A stretch of 51,855 nt of DNA from Bdellovibrionota bacterium (GTDB taxonomy: Bacteria; Bdellovibrionota_G; JALEGL01; DATDPG01): contig DATDPG010000021.1 in the NCBI GenBank assembly GCA_035292885.1, positions 1-51,855 on the forward strand, given 5' to 3'. A program made the translations under genes and the position numbers. Shown here piece by piece: positions 1-9,376 of this stretch. Position 1 is the first letter of the stretch, and every line of letters starts with the position of its first letter. Under the pieces are notes generated by a model. That model ran no database searches, was not told where the DNA came from, and worked only from the letters and a program-made list of their open reading frames with translations.

Positions 1-822
1 CTTCCCAAGCCGCCCAAAGCGTACCGGAACATGGACTTCATCGACAGCCCGGAAGCCCGGCCGGTGCGAATCCTGGCGGAATTCTTGGAACCTCAAGTCC
101 GTTTTAGGAAGTATCACGTGACCGACACGATCGTTTTCTTCGGTTCGGCTCGCGTGGTGCCGTCGGATAAGGCGAAGGGGGATTTGGAGCGCGCAAAGGG
201 AGAGTCGGGGGAGAGCCGGGTTCACGGGGAACGCTTTAAACATGCCGAGCGCATGGTTCAGATGGCCCGTTACTACGACGAGGCCGTCGAGCTGGCCCGC
301 ATGATGACGATTTGGTCGAAGGGACTCGGCAAAGGGCAGCGGCGTTTCATTATCTGTTCCGGCGGAGGCCCGGGAATCATGGAGGCGGCCAATCGCGGCG
401 CCATCGAGGGAAAAGGGCTGTCGATCGGGTTTAATATTTCGATTCCGTTCGAGCAGATGCCGAATCCCTATATTTCCCCGGAACTCAACTTCGAGTTTCA
501 CTACTTTTTCATCCGCAAATATTGGTTCGCTTATATGGCCAAGGCGCTGGTCATTTTCCCGGGAGGGTTCGGGACCCTGGACGAATTGGCCGAAGTGCTT
601 ACGCTGATTCAGACCGGAAAGATTCGAAAGAAGATCCCGATCGTGATCTACGGCTCCGAGTATTGGAACAAGGTCATCAACTTCCATAAAATGGTGGAGT
701 GGGGAACCCTGAGCCCGGAGGATTTGGACCTGTTCCGCATATGCGACACCCCCCAACAAGCTTTCGATTACTTGACCCAGGAATTGAAAAGACTTTACGT
801 CAACAAAGGAGAGCAAGAATGA
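1..822 (+). CDS. LOG-family (lysine decarboxylase-like) nucleotide hydrolase, 5' end outside window
   Basis: Rossmann-fold protein of the LOG/TIGR00730 family, whose known members hydrolyse nucleoside 5'-monophosphates (cytokinin riboside phosphoribohydrolase activity) in the cytoplasm. The two hallmark motifs are visible: GGGPGIMEAANRGA in the middle and PGGFGTLDELAEVL (the PGGxGTxxE signature) further on. The frame is open to the first base of the window, and the residues before the first ATG at position 31 (LPKPPKAYRN) read like the N-terminus of this subfamily, so I infer that the true start lies upstream. The stop overlaps the start of the next gene by 4 bases (ATGA). The substrate is not predictable; the family is often loosely annotated as a decarboxylase, which is unlikely to be right. 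Confidence 0.9.
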   Translation, partial: LPKPPKAYRNMDFIDSPEARPVRILAEFLEPQVRFRKYHVTDTIVFFGSARVVPSDKAKGDLERAKGESGESRVHGERFKHAERMVQMARYYDEAVELARMMTIWSKGLGKGQRRFIICSGGGPGIMEAANRGAIEGKGLSIGFNISIPFEQMPNPYISPELNFEFHYFFIRKYWFAYMAKALVIFPGGFGTLDELAEVLTLIQTGKIRKKIPIVIYGSEYWNKVINFHKMVEWGTLSPEDLDLFRICDTPQQAFDYLTQELKRLYVNKGEQE

Positions 823-1628
823 CACGGCGGTTAGCATCGATCTTGCTGGCGGTGACTTTGTGGACCGGCGTTTCGTATGCAGAGGAGGGGGGGACGAACG
901 CGGAATATTTGTGGACGAAGGAAACCACCGTCGAAACCTTTTTCGAAGCTCAAATGGGCTTCGGGCTGCTGGATGATCCGGGCTTTACCGGGGGACGGGG
1001 GACGCCGATCACGGACTTTTTCGGCGCCGCATATGCCTTTCTGCCGAATTTCGGCATGTCGATCGGGCTTCCTTTGGCCGGATCGCTCTCGTCCGGGGCC
1101 GACGATTATGGAATCGGCAATATCGTTTTGGGAGGCAAGGTTGTCATTCCGATGGAACGGCTCCGCTTTGCGTTGGGAATGGACATCGCGCTACCCACCG
1201 CGCAATCGAGCGCAGCCATTGGAATTTTTACCCGGCCTTACTCCTACTTCGTGGACGATCAATTCGCAATTTCTCCGTATGCCGCGGTGAGTTTTACTCG
1301 AGACCGGCTGACGCTGTCGGTGGACGCGGGGACCGATTTCCAGATTTATTCGACGGCGCCTGCGGGGGCGGGTGATTTCGAAGACGTGATCTTTTACGAC
1401 GCCGCCGTGGCGATGGCTGTGTACGAGAATATTTGGACCACTGTGGAATTCGGGGGCTATTCGCGGGTGACGTACGACAACTTTCGCAACCAGTTTTTCG
1501 CCGGCCCCGGGATTCGATATCAGGACCACGAGCTTTCGCTCGGCTCCCACATCGCCGCTCCATTTCGATCCCCGGATAAGGACACGATCGACTTCCAGGT
1601 CATTTTTGATTTTCGCTTGCTATTCTAA
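819..1628 (+). CDS. secreted outer-membrane beta-barrel-like protein
   Basis: Predicted 269-residue exported protein. The start at 819 is chosen because it overlaps the previous stop (ATGA), has a good ribosome binding site (AAAGGAG about 8 bases upstream) and is followed at once by a signal peptide (TRRLASILLAVTLWTGVSYA, probable cleavage after SYA). The mature part is rich in Gly, Phe and Tyr with alternating hydrophobic residues and ends in FDFRLLF; a terminal aromatic residue is typical of outer-membrane barrels. There are no cysteines or recognisable enzyme motifs. The 40-residue upstream extension of the frame lies within the LOG gene and is not credible. Function unknown; a transporter or structural outer-membrane role is inference only. 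Confidence 0.75.
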   Translation: MTRRLASILLAVTLWTGVSYAEEGGTNAEYLWTKETTVETFFEAQMGFGLLDDPGFTGGRGTPITDFFGAAYAFLPNFGMSIGLPLAGSLSSGADDYGIGNIVLGGKVVIPMERLRFALGMDIALPTAQSSAAIGIFTRPYSYFVDDQFAISPYAAVSFTRDRLTLSVDAGTDFQIYSTAPAGAGDFEDVIFYDAAVAMAVYENIWTTVEFGGYSRVTYDNFRNQFFAGPGIRYQDHELSLGSHIAAPFRSPDKDTIDFQVIFDFRLLF

Positions 1629-1683
1629 GTTAACGCCGCCCCGCGTGACGACCCCAGAGGCTTCTGTTATATAGCGCGCCCAT

Positions 1684-2946
1684 ATGGCGAACTTTGAGTA
1701 CCTCGAACTCCGCCCCGATTACCATCAGGCGATGGTCGCCTGGAGGGAGAAAAACTTCCCGGAATTTGCGTTATTGGAGAAGAACTGGTCGAAGCATTTC
1801 GGAAACCAGGTTCAGTTTCGTCTGGCCGCCAAAGTGGCGAAGCTCAAGAACGATGATATTGAGTTAGGCGAACTGCGGGGCCGGCCCAAATATGTAAATG
1901 CGGGAGAAATGGTCGGCAACATGTTCTATTCCGCCCGCGATATCATTCGCGCGCAATGTTCGACCGAGTTGGGGTCGATTCAACAGCACCGGTTGACGCT
2001 GGATGCGGCCATCTCGGACGAAGCCAAGTACGCCGTCCTGAGAATCATGGCGGAGGAACTTCGCCACGCGTACCAAATGTTTTGGGTGTTGGACCACGAC
2101 GCCTCGTGGAACAAGCGCGGGCACAGCAATTCCGCGAAGGAAACGATGGAGGAGCTGCTGTTGATGGAGACCGGGAGCCACGTCCTCGATGCCTTTAACA
2201 TTGAATTCAAAACGTTCTTGGACAACTCCGTATTCGCCACGATCATCGATTTGGTCGGAAAATATCAGCTCGAAATGCAGCGGATTTTCAGCTATGCGCC
2301 GATGGCGCAGAGCATGGTACCGATGCTGGTGGAAGAGAACTTCCACATGGCCTCGGGCCGAAACGTCGTTAAAGAATTCGCGTTAAAGGCGGCGGCGGGG
2401 ACGGGGGAGCATTCCCTCGAAGATCTCCAGAAAACGCTTAATCAGTGGTTCGCCCGGGGTTTGGAAATGTTTGGAAGCGAAATCGGCGGCTATACGGCGG
2501 TTCATTTTGGATTCAAAGACAAGCCGAATGCGCAGGCCCAAGCGGAATACATCGACGAAGTGAAAGGGATCTTCGAAGACATTAACGTCGCTGTCGTGTG
2601 CCTGAAGCTCGATTCCACCGATCGCGAGGAGGCGCGCCGAATCGTCCGTGAAGTGGCGGCCCATGGTAATGCTCTTCAAGGCATTCGCCCCGAGGACATT
2701 TTGCACGTACCGAGCCCAAAATTTTTCCGCCGCCGCGGTTTGGAGGAATACACGTTCAGACCGTACGACGTTTTAGGAGAGCTTCTGACGGAGCGTGGGG
2801 CACCGATCAAAGCGGATCAATATCTAGAATATCTTCGAAAGGTTCTTCCGGCCACGTACCAAAAGACAAGAGACTTTAAGAATTTCGAAGCCGGGTATCG
2901 CGAGCGAGAAACGAGCGGCGGCCGACTTCAAGGGTTTTTTGTCTGA
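1684..2946 (+). CDS. ferritin-like diiron protein, PaaA/BoxB-like oxygenase component
   Basis: A 420-residue mostly helical protein with two ExxH motifs of a four-helix diiron centre: E125-x-x-H128 (in AEELRHAY) and E218-x-x-H221 (in VEENFHMA). Extra acids at E95 and E162/E174 could complete the metal site. The pattern and length suit the phenylacetyl-CoA/benzoyl-CoA epoxidase superfamily (PaaA, PaaC, BoxB), in which a diiron subunit epoxidises an aromatic CoA thioester using O2 and a reductase partner. No PaaBCDE or BoxA partner is seen nearby, so substrate and reaction are open. It starts 55 bases after the barrel gene. Alternatives are another ferritin-like oxidase or a stress-related diiron protein. 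The fold and metal site are well supported; the aromatic role is inference. Confidence 0.7.
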   Translation: MANFEYLELRPDYHQAMVAWREKNFPEFALLEKNWSKHFGNQVQFRLAAKVAKLKNDDIELGELRGRPKYVNAGEMVGNMFYSARDIIRAQCSTELGSIQQHRLTLDAAISDEAKYAVLRIMAEELRHAYQMFWVLDHDASWNKRGHSNSAKETMEELLLMETGSHVLDAFNIEFKTFLDNSVFATIIDLVGKYQLEMQRIFSYAPMAQSMVPMLVEENFHMASGRNVVKEFALKAAAGTGEHSLEDLQKTLNQWFARGLEMFGSEIGGYTAVHFGFKDKPNAQAQAEYIDEVKGIFEDINVAVVCLKLDSTDREEARRIVREVAAHGNALQGIRPEDILHVPSPKFFRRRGLEEYTFRPYDVLGELLTERGAPIKADQYLEYLRKVLPATYQKTRDFKNFEAGYRERETSGGRLQGFFV

Positions 2947-3128
2947 GCGTTCGCTCGCGATCTCAATTTCCAGAGAGTGTAACTTGGGATACGCCTTCCG
3001 CGGAACCCAGGTTGCACCTGCCGAAGAACGGCTGGATCCAAATTAAGATAAGTTCCTGAAATTATTAATATAGCGTTCTTATCAAGCAAGGCACGATACT
3101 TGCTCCACTACGCCCAGAGAGTGTTGTT

Positions 3129-3473
3129 ATGAGAAGTGAAAACTTGATCGAAAGACAATTGAAAACTCTTCCCGCCCGGGTTTGGGCGTCATTACTCGGA
3201 ATCGCCATTTTGATTTCGTACTCGGCGCATTTCAGCCTGATCGACAAGAAACCAATAGACTCGAACGCGAGGAGCATCGTCCGGGCCGAGCTGGCCAAAG
3301 CGGCGAACGCAGGAATCGATACTCCCGGTGTGAATTCGCTGGCGTCGCTTCGATTCCAGAGCGAAACCGCGGATCCGTCTTTGAATGCAGCGTACAACGT
3401 CGACCCGCATGTACGGTCCATTCTCCAATTGATTTTGCATCCGCGCGAAACACTCGCGACCAGCCGCAAATAA
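3129..3473 (+). CDS. small single-pass membrane protein, unknown
   Basis: A 114-residue frame with one likely transmembrane helix (RVWASLLGIAILISYSAHF, residues about 18-36), a short basic N-terminus and a polar C-terminal part of about 75 residues. It fills the space between the diiron gene and the converging cation transporter, whose stop is the next base. The ribosome binding site is poor (AGAGAG about 8 bases upstream). An overlapping minus-strand frame runs over part of the transporter gene and is less likely. I do not recognise a family; it may be a lineage-specific inner-membrane protein. Confidence 0.45.
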   Translation: MRSENLIERQLKTLPARVWASLLGIAILISYSAHFSLIDKKPIDSNARSIVRAELAKAANAGIDTPGVNSLASLRFQSETADPSLNAAYNVDPHVRSILQLILHPRETLATSRK

Positions 3474-4373
3474 TTACGATTTTGGGAGTATGATCCGGGG
3501 ATTCGTATCGTCGTCCGGATAGGGTTCCGTGTGAATGATGACATCGCGAATGCCGTCGATGTGCGATTTGATTCGCATTTCCGCATTGTGGACGATGGCG
3601 TGGGCGGCGGCCGTGGTGGTCTCGGGCTCGATCTGAACGTGTAAATCCACGAAGATATTTCCGTGTCGTCCGCGAGTTCGGACTCGATGGCAGCTCAAAA
3701 TCCCGGGGACATCCAAGACCAGCCGTTCGATCTCCCGCGGATCGACGAACGCTGCGTCCGAAAGATCGAGAACATTGTCGCTGACGACCTTGTAGGCGAT
3801 ATATGCAAAATAAATGGCGATTCCCAACGAAACCACAGGGTCGACCCATGCCCAGTCGAATCTGACGGCGATCAGCGTGACGACGACGGAGAGAGAAACC
3901 CAAAAATCACTGGCCGTGTGATACGCGTCCGCCGTCAATATGCTACTGCGGTATTCTCTTCCTTTTTTCCGTTCGTATTTCGACAGGCCCAAATTGACGG
4001 CCATGGTTACGAGCATGATCCCGAGGCCGGACGGGTGAAACTCGGGGTGCTCCAAATCGGTGAGTCGATGAATTGCGTTCTTCAGAATCTCCCAGCTGGT
4101 TAGGGCAATGAAACCGCCGATTCCCAACGCCGCGAGCGTCTCGTATTTGTGATGTCCGTAGTGATGGTCGTTGTCCGAAGGACGGACGGCGAAATGGACG
4201 GAAACGAGGCCCATGATGCTGGAGCCGGCATCCGTCAGCGAATGGGCCCCATCGGCGATCATCGACAACGTTCCGGTCATCAAGCCGTACGTGGCTTTAG
4301 CGGCGGAAACGACGATGTTCATAAAGAGAGCGATCCAGAGGATTCGCTTTACCTCTCGACCGTGATCGATCAT
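3474..4373 (-). CDS. cation diffusion facilitator family metal efflux transporter
   Basis: A 299-residue CDF transporter, an inner-membrane proton antiporter that exports divalent metals such as Zn, Fe, Co, Cd or Mn. About six transmembrane helices precede a cytoplasmic C-terminal domain. The paired metal-site motifs are present: ADGAHSLTDAGSS (HxxxD) in helix 2 and ADAYHTASDFW (DxxxHxxxD) in helix 5. The His-rich HHYGHHKYE loop between helices 2 and 3 and the His-containing cytoplasmic domain (HVQIEPE, IHTEPYP) also fit. Its ATG overlaps the stop of the upstream 109-residue gene (ATGA), so it is probably the last gene of the exporter operon. Metal specificity cannot be read reliably. Confidence 0.93.
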   Translation of the reverse strand: MIDHGREVKRILWIALFMNIVVSAAKATYGLMTGTLSMIADGAHSLTDAGSSIMGLVSVHFAVRPSDNDHHYGHHKYETLAALGIGGFIALTSWEILKNAIHRLTDLEHPEFHPSGLGIMLVTMAVNLGLSKYERKKGREYRSSILTADAYHTASDFWVSLSVVVTLIAVRFDWAWVDPVVSLGIAIYFAYIAYKVVSDNVLDLSDAAFVDPREIERLVLDVPGILSCHRVRTRGRHGNIFVDLHVQIEPETTTAAAHAIVHNAEMRIKSHIDGIRDVIIHTEPYPDDDTNPRIILPKS

Positions 4374-4699
4374 ACCGATGGGGCGGAAGGAGACGGCAGA
4401 GTCGAACGGGACGCAACCGCATCTTTTTCAGCGGAAGTTTCGTCATCTACGGCGGCCAAACGAGCGAAAGCCTCCTTCAATTTCCACTGTTGTTGGGAGT
4501 CCAGTTGATTCACGTTCGATTCAATTCTTGCCCAAGTCGCCGGGTCGGTTTTTCGCTTCCACATGGCCGTGAATCGACCCCAGTCGTTCATTCGCGCGCA
4601 CAAAATAAGCTGGTTCGCGTTTACGCGCGTGTACCGCGTCTCCGGCGAGTTATCGAGGTGAAGGCCCAGTTCACCGTTTTGGTATGCGATCAGCTCCAT
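4370..4699 (-). CDS. hypothetical 109-residue protein
   Basis: Unrecognised soluble protein lying between the DUF1302-like barrel gene (15-base gap) and the CDF gene (4-base overlap), so it is probably translated as part of that operon. It starts MELIAYQNGELGLHL, contains a Trp-rich middle (NDWGRFTAMWKRK and DPATWARI) and ends in a low-complexity Ser/Pro/Ala tail. It has no signal peptide or membrane helix. The tight coupling on both sides is the main reason to accept it; no function is proposed. Confidence 0.6.
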   Translation of the reverse strand: MELIAYQNGELGLHLDNSPETRYTRVNANQLILCARMNDWGRFTAMWKRKTDPATWARIESNVNQLDSQQQWKLKEAFARLAAVDDETSAEKDAVASRSTLPSPSAPSV

Positions 4700-4714
4700 G
4701 CGACGCCCAATTTG

Positions 4715-6046
4715 TCAGAACAAAACCTTCGCCGCAACAAAGACTTGATCGTCGTTCGAAACGAGGCCGAAGAGGGAATCGGCGTCCCCGCCCCAGACGT
4801 TTCCTCCCAGAGCCAGCTCCCAGGTGGCGGTTGGGCGGTAGATCAACCGAGGTCGGATCAGGTAGGCCGCCTGATTGAGAACGGTCGTTCCCTTCAGTTC
4901 AATCGTCCAAGTACGGGCGTCGAAATTAAGAACGGCGGCGGGCGAAAGCATGTACTGGCTCCGATCGCGGAGAAAAAAGTCGGGCGATGAATCCCCTAGA
5001 ACGCGGTCCTGAGAAAATTCCAACGTGAATAGCTGCCTGAGCTCCCAATCGTAGTCGACGCCGGCGGACCAAATGAGGGATGAGTCGCGCAGTCGGTTGA
5101 GCTGGGAGTCATAGTAGGTGGCTTCGTGCTGGTACAAGGCCTCCCCCTTTAGAGTGAATCCATTGTCGAGAACGGCGCGAACCGTTGCGCCGACCAAATG
5201 ATCCCGAGGAAACGTGGAAATCACGCTTGAGCTCGAAGGCGATGCCGTGGAGGCTGGAATGAGGCCGGAAAGCCCGCCCGGGAAATCGGTGGAAGGGAGA
5301 GTCTCGCGCTTGTTCAAATATAGGACGCCGACATCGATCTTGTTGCAACTCCAGCCGATCCGGAGACCGCCTTCTCCTGTCAGAGGATTATCGTCGGGAT
5401 ATTGAAGATTGAGAGCGTTATTCTGCACGTCTTCCTCCGATCCGTCGTCGATTTGGGCGCCGGCGTCGACAAAAGGGATTCCGAACAGTCCGGCAAGAGA
5501 AGGGCGATAGATCGCGGCGTCCCATCCAAACAAAAAGAAACGCGAGGAGCGAAAAAACGGTTGGTAGATTCCTTCGAACGTGACCGAACCGCTGTTTACG
5601 ATCGATCGAAATAGGAGCACCGGAAGATAGGTGTCTTCGACTTCGGGGTCGATCAGCAGCCGGAGGTCCCGGGGATTGATGGCGTCCGTGGGACTCACGT
5701 ATTCCATCACTCCCCATCGAACGACACGTTGCCCCGCTTCGATCGAGAAAGTGTGAGATGCCCAACGAACGTAAGCTTCGTAGAGATCGGCGTCGTACGA
5801 TTGCTTGGTGTCGTTCGGATCCGCCAGCTGGTGACGGAGCAGGAACGATATCGTACCGCTCCACTCCTCTGCCGAGGCACGCCCCTCGGCAAACAACCGA
5901 AGCTCTTGCTGGTAGAGATGTTCAACATCGTCGTCCTTTTCCGTGTCGGCGGCGAATATGCCTCGGGCGTTGCCTCGGACGGAAGCGTCCATGGAATAAG
6001 CGCTAGGTAGGAAAGCGAAGAGAGTGAAAACGAGGATCGGTTTCAC
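4715..6046 (-). CDS. DUF1302-like outer-membrane protein
   Basis: A 443-residue exported protein. I place the start at a GTG overlapping the stop of the LolA-like gene (GTGA) because a signal peptide follows directly (KPILVFTLFAFLPSAYS). The longer frame upstream lies wholly inside the LolA-like gene and is rejected. The mature part resembles DUF1302-type barrels: a RWG-x-x-x-x-VSPTDAINPRDLR stretch near residue 125, an FFLFGWDAAIYRP segment, and alternating strands to a terminal Phe (DQVFVAAKVLF). DUF1302-like barrels often sit beside LolA-like proteins and FtsX- or MMPL-type exporters, as here, suggesting the outer-membrane part of a lipid or envelope export system. The exact substrate is unknown. 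Confidence 0.75.
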   Translation of the reverse strand: MKPILVFTLFAFLPSAYSMDASVRGNARGIFAADTEKDDDVEHLYQQELRLFAEGRASAEEWSGTISFLLRHQLADPNDTKQSYDADLYEAYVRWASHTFSIEAGQRVVRWGVMEYVSPTDAINPRDLRLLIDPEVEDTYLPVLLFRSIVNSGSVTFEGIYQPFFRSSRFFLFGWDAAIYRPSLAGLFGIPFVDAGAQIDDGSEEDVQNNALNLQYPDDNPLTGEGGLRIGWSCNKIDVGVLYLNKRETLPSTDFPGGLSGLIPASTASPSSSSVISTFPRDHLVGATVRAVLDNGFTLKGEALYQHEATYYDSQLNRLRDSSLIWSAGVDYDWELRQLFTLEFSQDRVLGDSSPDFFLRDRSQYMLSPAAVLNFDARTWTIELKGTTVLNQAAYLIRPRLIYRPTATWELALGGNVWGGDADSLFGLVSNDDQVFVAAKVLF

Positions 6047-6822
6047 TGACCGAGCGCGGACGTTTGGAAAAGGTTTTCGTCCAACGGAACGTCGTATTCC
6101 ACTCGGCTGGCTTCGTAGAGCGTTTTTCGATTCGATGTGGTGTTTTTCATTTCCATCCGGATCTGCGTCCAGATTCCTTGAATCTGCTCCGCTTTTTCGG
6201 ATTGCAGCGTCTTTATCTTCCGTCCGTCGCGGGCGTAAAGATCCATGAGATGGAGGAGGAAAGTTTCTTTGTCGATCCAGGCAACGGTTTTTCCATACTG
6301 CGATCGCACCCCTTTTTTCGTTGTCGAAATAATTTTGTAACACAGGCGGTCGTTGATCGTCTCCTCGCGTTCGAGGTCATGGTCAGCGTCGTCGAGTTTC
6401 CGCCGTTCCATGTCCTCATAACTGAAGTCGGTGTCGGCGAACTCCTGACTCTTTAAACTTCCGCGGATTCTGCGGACCCTTCGGAGCGCGGGCGTGTAAA
6501 GATGTTGATCCGTTCCGCCGTTGGGGCGATCCAAAATCAGTAGGGCCATGCCCTTCACGTCGGGCGGCGCGAGAAATTCGATCCGGACGCGATCGAGCCC
6601 CGACAGCACTTTTCGGCGGTACGACATTTCCCGCGTTCGGACCTCCTTTTCGTTTTCAACGACCTGAATCGTAATTTCGCTTCGAACGGAGCGGTTGCCG
6701 TCCAGGTGCAACGATTTGTAGAGGATATCCTTGGCCGAAAGGTCGGCCGGCGAAGCAGGCCAAGGGAAGAGAAGCATTGCAGAAAGGAAGAAAAGTCGTC
6801 CCGGATTCCTATTCATATTCAA
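6043..6822 (-). CDS. outer membrane lipoprotein-sorting protein (LolA-like)
   Basis: A 259-residue periplasmic protein with an N-terminal signal peptide (RLFFLSAMLLFPWPASPA) followed by the LolA-like half-barrel domain of the 'outer membrane lipoprotein-sorting protein' family. Typical segments are LSAKDILYKSLHLDG at the N-terminus, ADTDFSYEDMERR in the middle and YDVPLDENLFQTSAL at the C-terminus. It overlaps the permease gene by 14 bases and the barrel gene by 4 bases. Members carry a lipid or lipidated cargo across the periplasm. Here it probably works with the ABC permease encoded just upstream and the DUF1302-like barrel. It is not the classical LolA. Confidence 0.88.
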   Translation of the reverse strand: MNMNRNPGRLFFLSAMLLFPWPASPADLSAKDILYKSLHLDGNRSVRSEITIQVVENEKEVRTREMSYRRKVLSGLDRVRIEFLAPPDVKGMALLILDRPNGGTDQHLYTPALRRVRRIRGSLKSQEFADTDFSYEDMERRKLDDADHDLEREETINDRLCYKIISTTKKGVRSQYGKTVAWIDKETFLLHLMDLYARDGRKIKTLQSEKAEQIQGIWTQIRMEMKNTTSNRKTLYEASRVEYDVPLDENLFQTSALGQ

Positions 6823-9376
6823 TCGCTCTTACGAGGTTCAATCGGGCCGCTTGGCGGGCGGGATAATAAGCCGCGAACATCGAAAGCACGAGTCCAATCG
6901 ACGCTACAACGGAAATGCGGAGCCAAGGGATCGAGAGGGTTAGGTACCAGCCGGTCGATTGCGGGAGAATCACCGAAAAGATGACTTCCGTCAGGCCCAC
7001 ACCGAGCAGAAAGCCGAGGAACATGCCTCCCAAAGTCAGGTACGCTCCTTCGGCGATCACCATGCGGCCGATCTGCCGGCGCGTCGCACCGATCGCCCGC
7101 AAAACTCCGAGTTCCCGAGTTCGTTCGAGGATCGACGCCAGAAGCGTATTGACGATTCCGAGCAAAGAAACCAAGACGGCGATGATTTCCAGTACACGGA
7201 TCACTTTGTACGTTTCGTCAATGATCCGAAAGATCTCCGTTTTCATTTCTTGGTTCGTCAGTGCAAAGAGCGTCAGTTCGGCGGAATATTTGTTCAGGAT
7301 GCGCTGACGGACCGATTCAATCTTGGATTTATCCCGGACATACACATCGAAGGAATCCACCAACCGGTCGTCGAAGTGGGCGATGAATTGGTTGCGGCTG
7401 ATCGCCACGAGGCCCCGGTCGGAGGTATAATCCTCAATCGCGCCGATGATTTCAAAAGATACGATTCCCCGAGGCGTTTGTATCGGGACGGTATCGCCCA
7501 GTTTCTTGTGGAAGCGGCGCAAAAAATTGTCGGCCACGACAGCGACGAGGTCCTTGTTCATTCGGGCCAAAGCCTCCGCCTTGGTTCCCAGAATGAAATC
7601 CCGCTGGACGTGCGTCAAATAGACTTCGGGGATGTTCGCAATGAGCGGCACATCGGTATCCCCGACTCGCACGTCGATCGTTCGTACACGGTCAACGGCT
7701 TCGACCTCCGGCCATTGCAAAAGGTCGTCGGCGAGAGTTTCTCGGATCGGCGTGTTCTGGCGATAGGCCAACTTCGTCCCGGACGTCACGAAAATATCGG
7801 CTGGAATCGACTGCGCCACCCAGCGCTGAACGGTGTGCTTCAGGCTGCCAATATAATTGGCGATCTCTACCACCATTCCGAATCCGATCATGATGGCGGC
7901 GATCGTGACGGCGGATCTGGAAACTTGCCGCTGGATCTGGTCGAACGCGAGGCGCTCTGCCGGGCCTGAAAGTCGATGGACCACAGGGCGCAAGAGTCTC
8001 CCAACGGAAACCAAGAGCGTTGGAGCCAAGAATGCAAAGGCGAAGATCATCGCCAGCTGGGCTCCGTAACCCCAGTAGAGGCTCTGTCTGTCGGGCGCGA
8101 TCCAGCGAAGAACGAGCGCGAGAGCGGCCAGTCCGTACGAGATTCGTGCGTTGATCGTGAAAAACGTCGGCCGGAAGTGACGTGCCCGGCTTTCCACTCG
8201 AATTCCTTCCACCGGTGTGACGGAAGCAGCGCGGCGAGCGGGTCCCAGCGCTGCGATCACCGCCGAAGCGACGCCCGCGAGGAAGCCAAGACCCAAAATC
8301 GCCGGCGTCACGTACACCTCGTCGGGATTTACTTTAAGAAAATGCATCGAGACGGCGCCACTCACGGTGGCGAGAAGCCCGCGCGCCAACCACAAACCGA
8401 CCCCCACACCGATCGCGGAACCGAGGATCCCCAACGTCAGCGATTCGCCGATGAAGAGAAAAATCATGTCCCGCCGCCGGGCGCCGAGAGCGCGGGCGAT
8501 TCCGATCTCCTTTTGGCGTTGAGCCACGGCGATCTGCATCGTGTTGTATATGAGAAAGAGGCCGACCAATAACGCGACAAAACCTCCCACGCTCAAGCCG
8601 ACCTGAAAAGAAGTGAGGAGTTTCGTCGCGTTCTCTCCTCGCGCGCGGGGTAGGTCGACGGTAAAGTCGTTCCCCAGCGCCTGTCGAATTTCCGTTTTGA
8701 CCGATTGAATATTCGGTTTTTCCTCGACGATCAGATCGAAGCGGTCAAATTTGCCATCGCGTCCCCAAAAAGCTTGCGAGGCGTAAATATCCATGACGGC
8801 CAAGCTCCCGCCGAATGCCTTGGCCGGGCCTTCTTCCCGTAACAGGCCGCGCACCCGAAGGGATCTCCGGGCGTCGGCCGCAAGGACTGAAAGTGTGTCT
8901 CCTTCCTTCACGTAGTATCGCTTGGAGAGCCGCTCCGAAATGAGAATGGCGTCCGGATCGTTCAGAAAGGCGAGGGGATCGTCGACGCGGGCTCCCTCCT
9001 TCGAGAAGGTGTAGTCACGAAACTTCTCATCCCCCGTGAAATCGATTCCCATCAAGAGAATCGTCTCGTTTCCCAATTGCGGGATCCGAAGAGTCTGCTG
9101 GAGAATGGGCGTTACGTATTGAACATGGGGGAGCTTTTCCAAACGTTCCCATAATTCTTCCGGGACTCCGGCGGCACCGGCGGTGACTTCCAAATTGGCT
9201 CTGCCGGAAATGGAGTCGACCATTTTTCGAAAGCTCTCCAGAATAGAATAGTTCACGGCTTGTATCGCGATGACGACCGCCACGCCGAGCGCCACGCCGC
9301 TGACGGTCAACAACGTTCGAGGGAAATGTTTTCGGGCGTGCCGGAAACTGAGATATCGGATTAGAACCGGGCTCAT
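6809..9376 (-). CDS. ABC transporter permease with two FtsX domains
   Basis: An 855-residue inner-membrane permease of the MacB/LolCE/FtsX superfamily. It has an N-terminal helix (LTVSGVALGVAVVIAIQAVNY), a periplasmic domain, an FtsX domain with three helices (near residues 270-400), a repeat of the same unit, and a final FtsX domain with the characteristic RTRELGVLRAIGATRRQIGRM and YPARQAARL segments. Such fused permeases pair with a LolD-like ATPase, here the next gene upstream. The ATG at 9376 lies inside the terminal inverted repeat of the 179-bp palindromic element, so its first codons (Met-Ser-Pro-Val-Leu) come from the element. The same frame is open further upstream, but only across the element and antisense to the ATPase gene. 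Confidence 0.88.
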   Translation of the reverse strand: MSPVLIRYLSFRHARKHFPRTLLTVSGVALGVAVVIAIQAVNYSILESFRKMVDSISGRANLEVTAGAAGVPEELWERLEKLPHVQYVTPILQQTLRIPQLGNETILLMGIDFTGDEKFRDYTFSKEGARVDDPLAFLNDPDAILISERLSKRYYVKEGDTLSVLAADARRSLRVRGLLREEGPAKAFGGSLAVMDIYASQAFWGRDGKFDRFDLIVEEKPNIQSVKTEIRQALGNDFTVDLPRARGENATKLLTSFQVGLSVGGFVALLVGLFLIYNTMQIAVAQRQKEIGIARALGARRRDMIFLFIGESLTLGILGSAIGVGVGLWLARGLLATVSGAVSMHFLKVNPDEVYVTPAILGLGFLAGVASAVIAALGPARRAASVTPVEGIRVESRARHFRPTFFTINARISYGLAALALVLRWIAPDRQSLYWGYGAQLAMIFAFAFLAPTLLVSVGRLLRPVVHRLSGPAERLAFDQIQRQVSRSAVTIAAIMIGFGMVVEIANYIGSLKHTVQRWVAQSIPADIFVTSGTKLAYRQNTPIRETLADDLLQWPEVEAVDRVRTIDVRVGDTDVPLIANIPEVYLTHVQRDFILGTKAEALARMNKDLVAVVADNFLRRFHKKLGDTVPIQTPRGIVSFEIIGAIEDYTSDRGLVAISRNQFIAHFDDRLVDSFDVYVRDKSKIESVRQRILNKYSAELTLFALTNQEMKTEIFRIIDETYKVIRVLEIIAVLVSLLGIVNTLLASILERTRELGVLRAIGATRRQIGRMVIAEGAYLTLGGMFLGFLLGVGLTEVIFSVILPQSTGWYLTLSIPWLRISVVASIGLVLSMFAAYYPARQAARLNLVRAIEYE

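Noticed and set aside
3065-3586. Minus-strand 173-codon frame opposite the small membrane protein
   Set aside because: It overlaps the 3' part of the cation transporter gene on the same strand in another frame and shows no domain.
6047-6343. Upstream extension of the DUF1302-like gene
   Set aside because: It lies inside the LolA-like gene in another frame. The GTG at 6046 with a signal peptide and a GTGA overlap is a better start.
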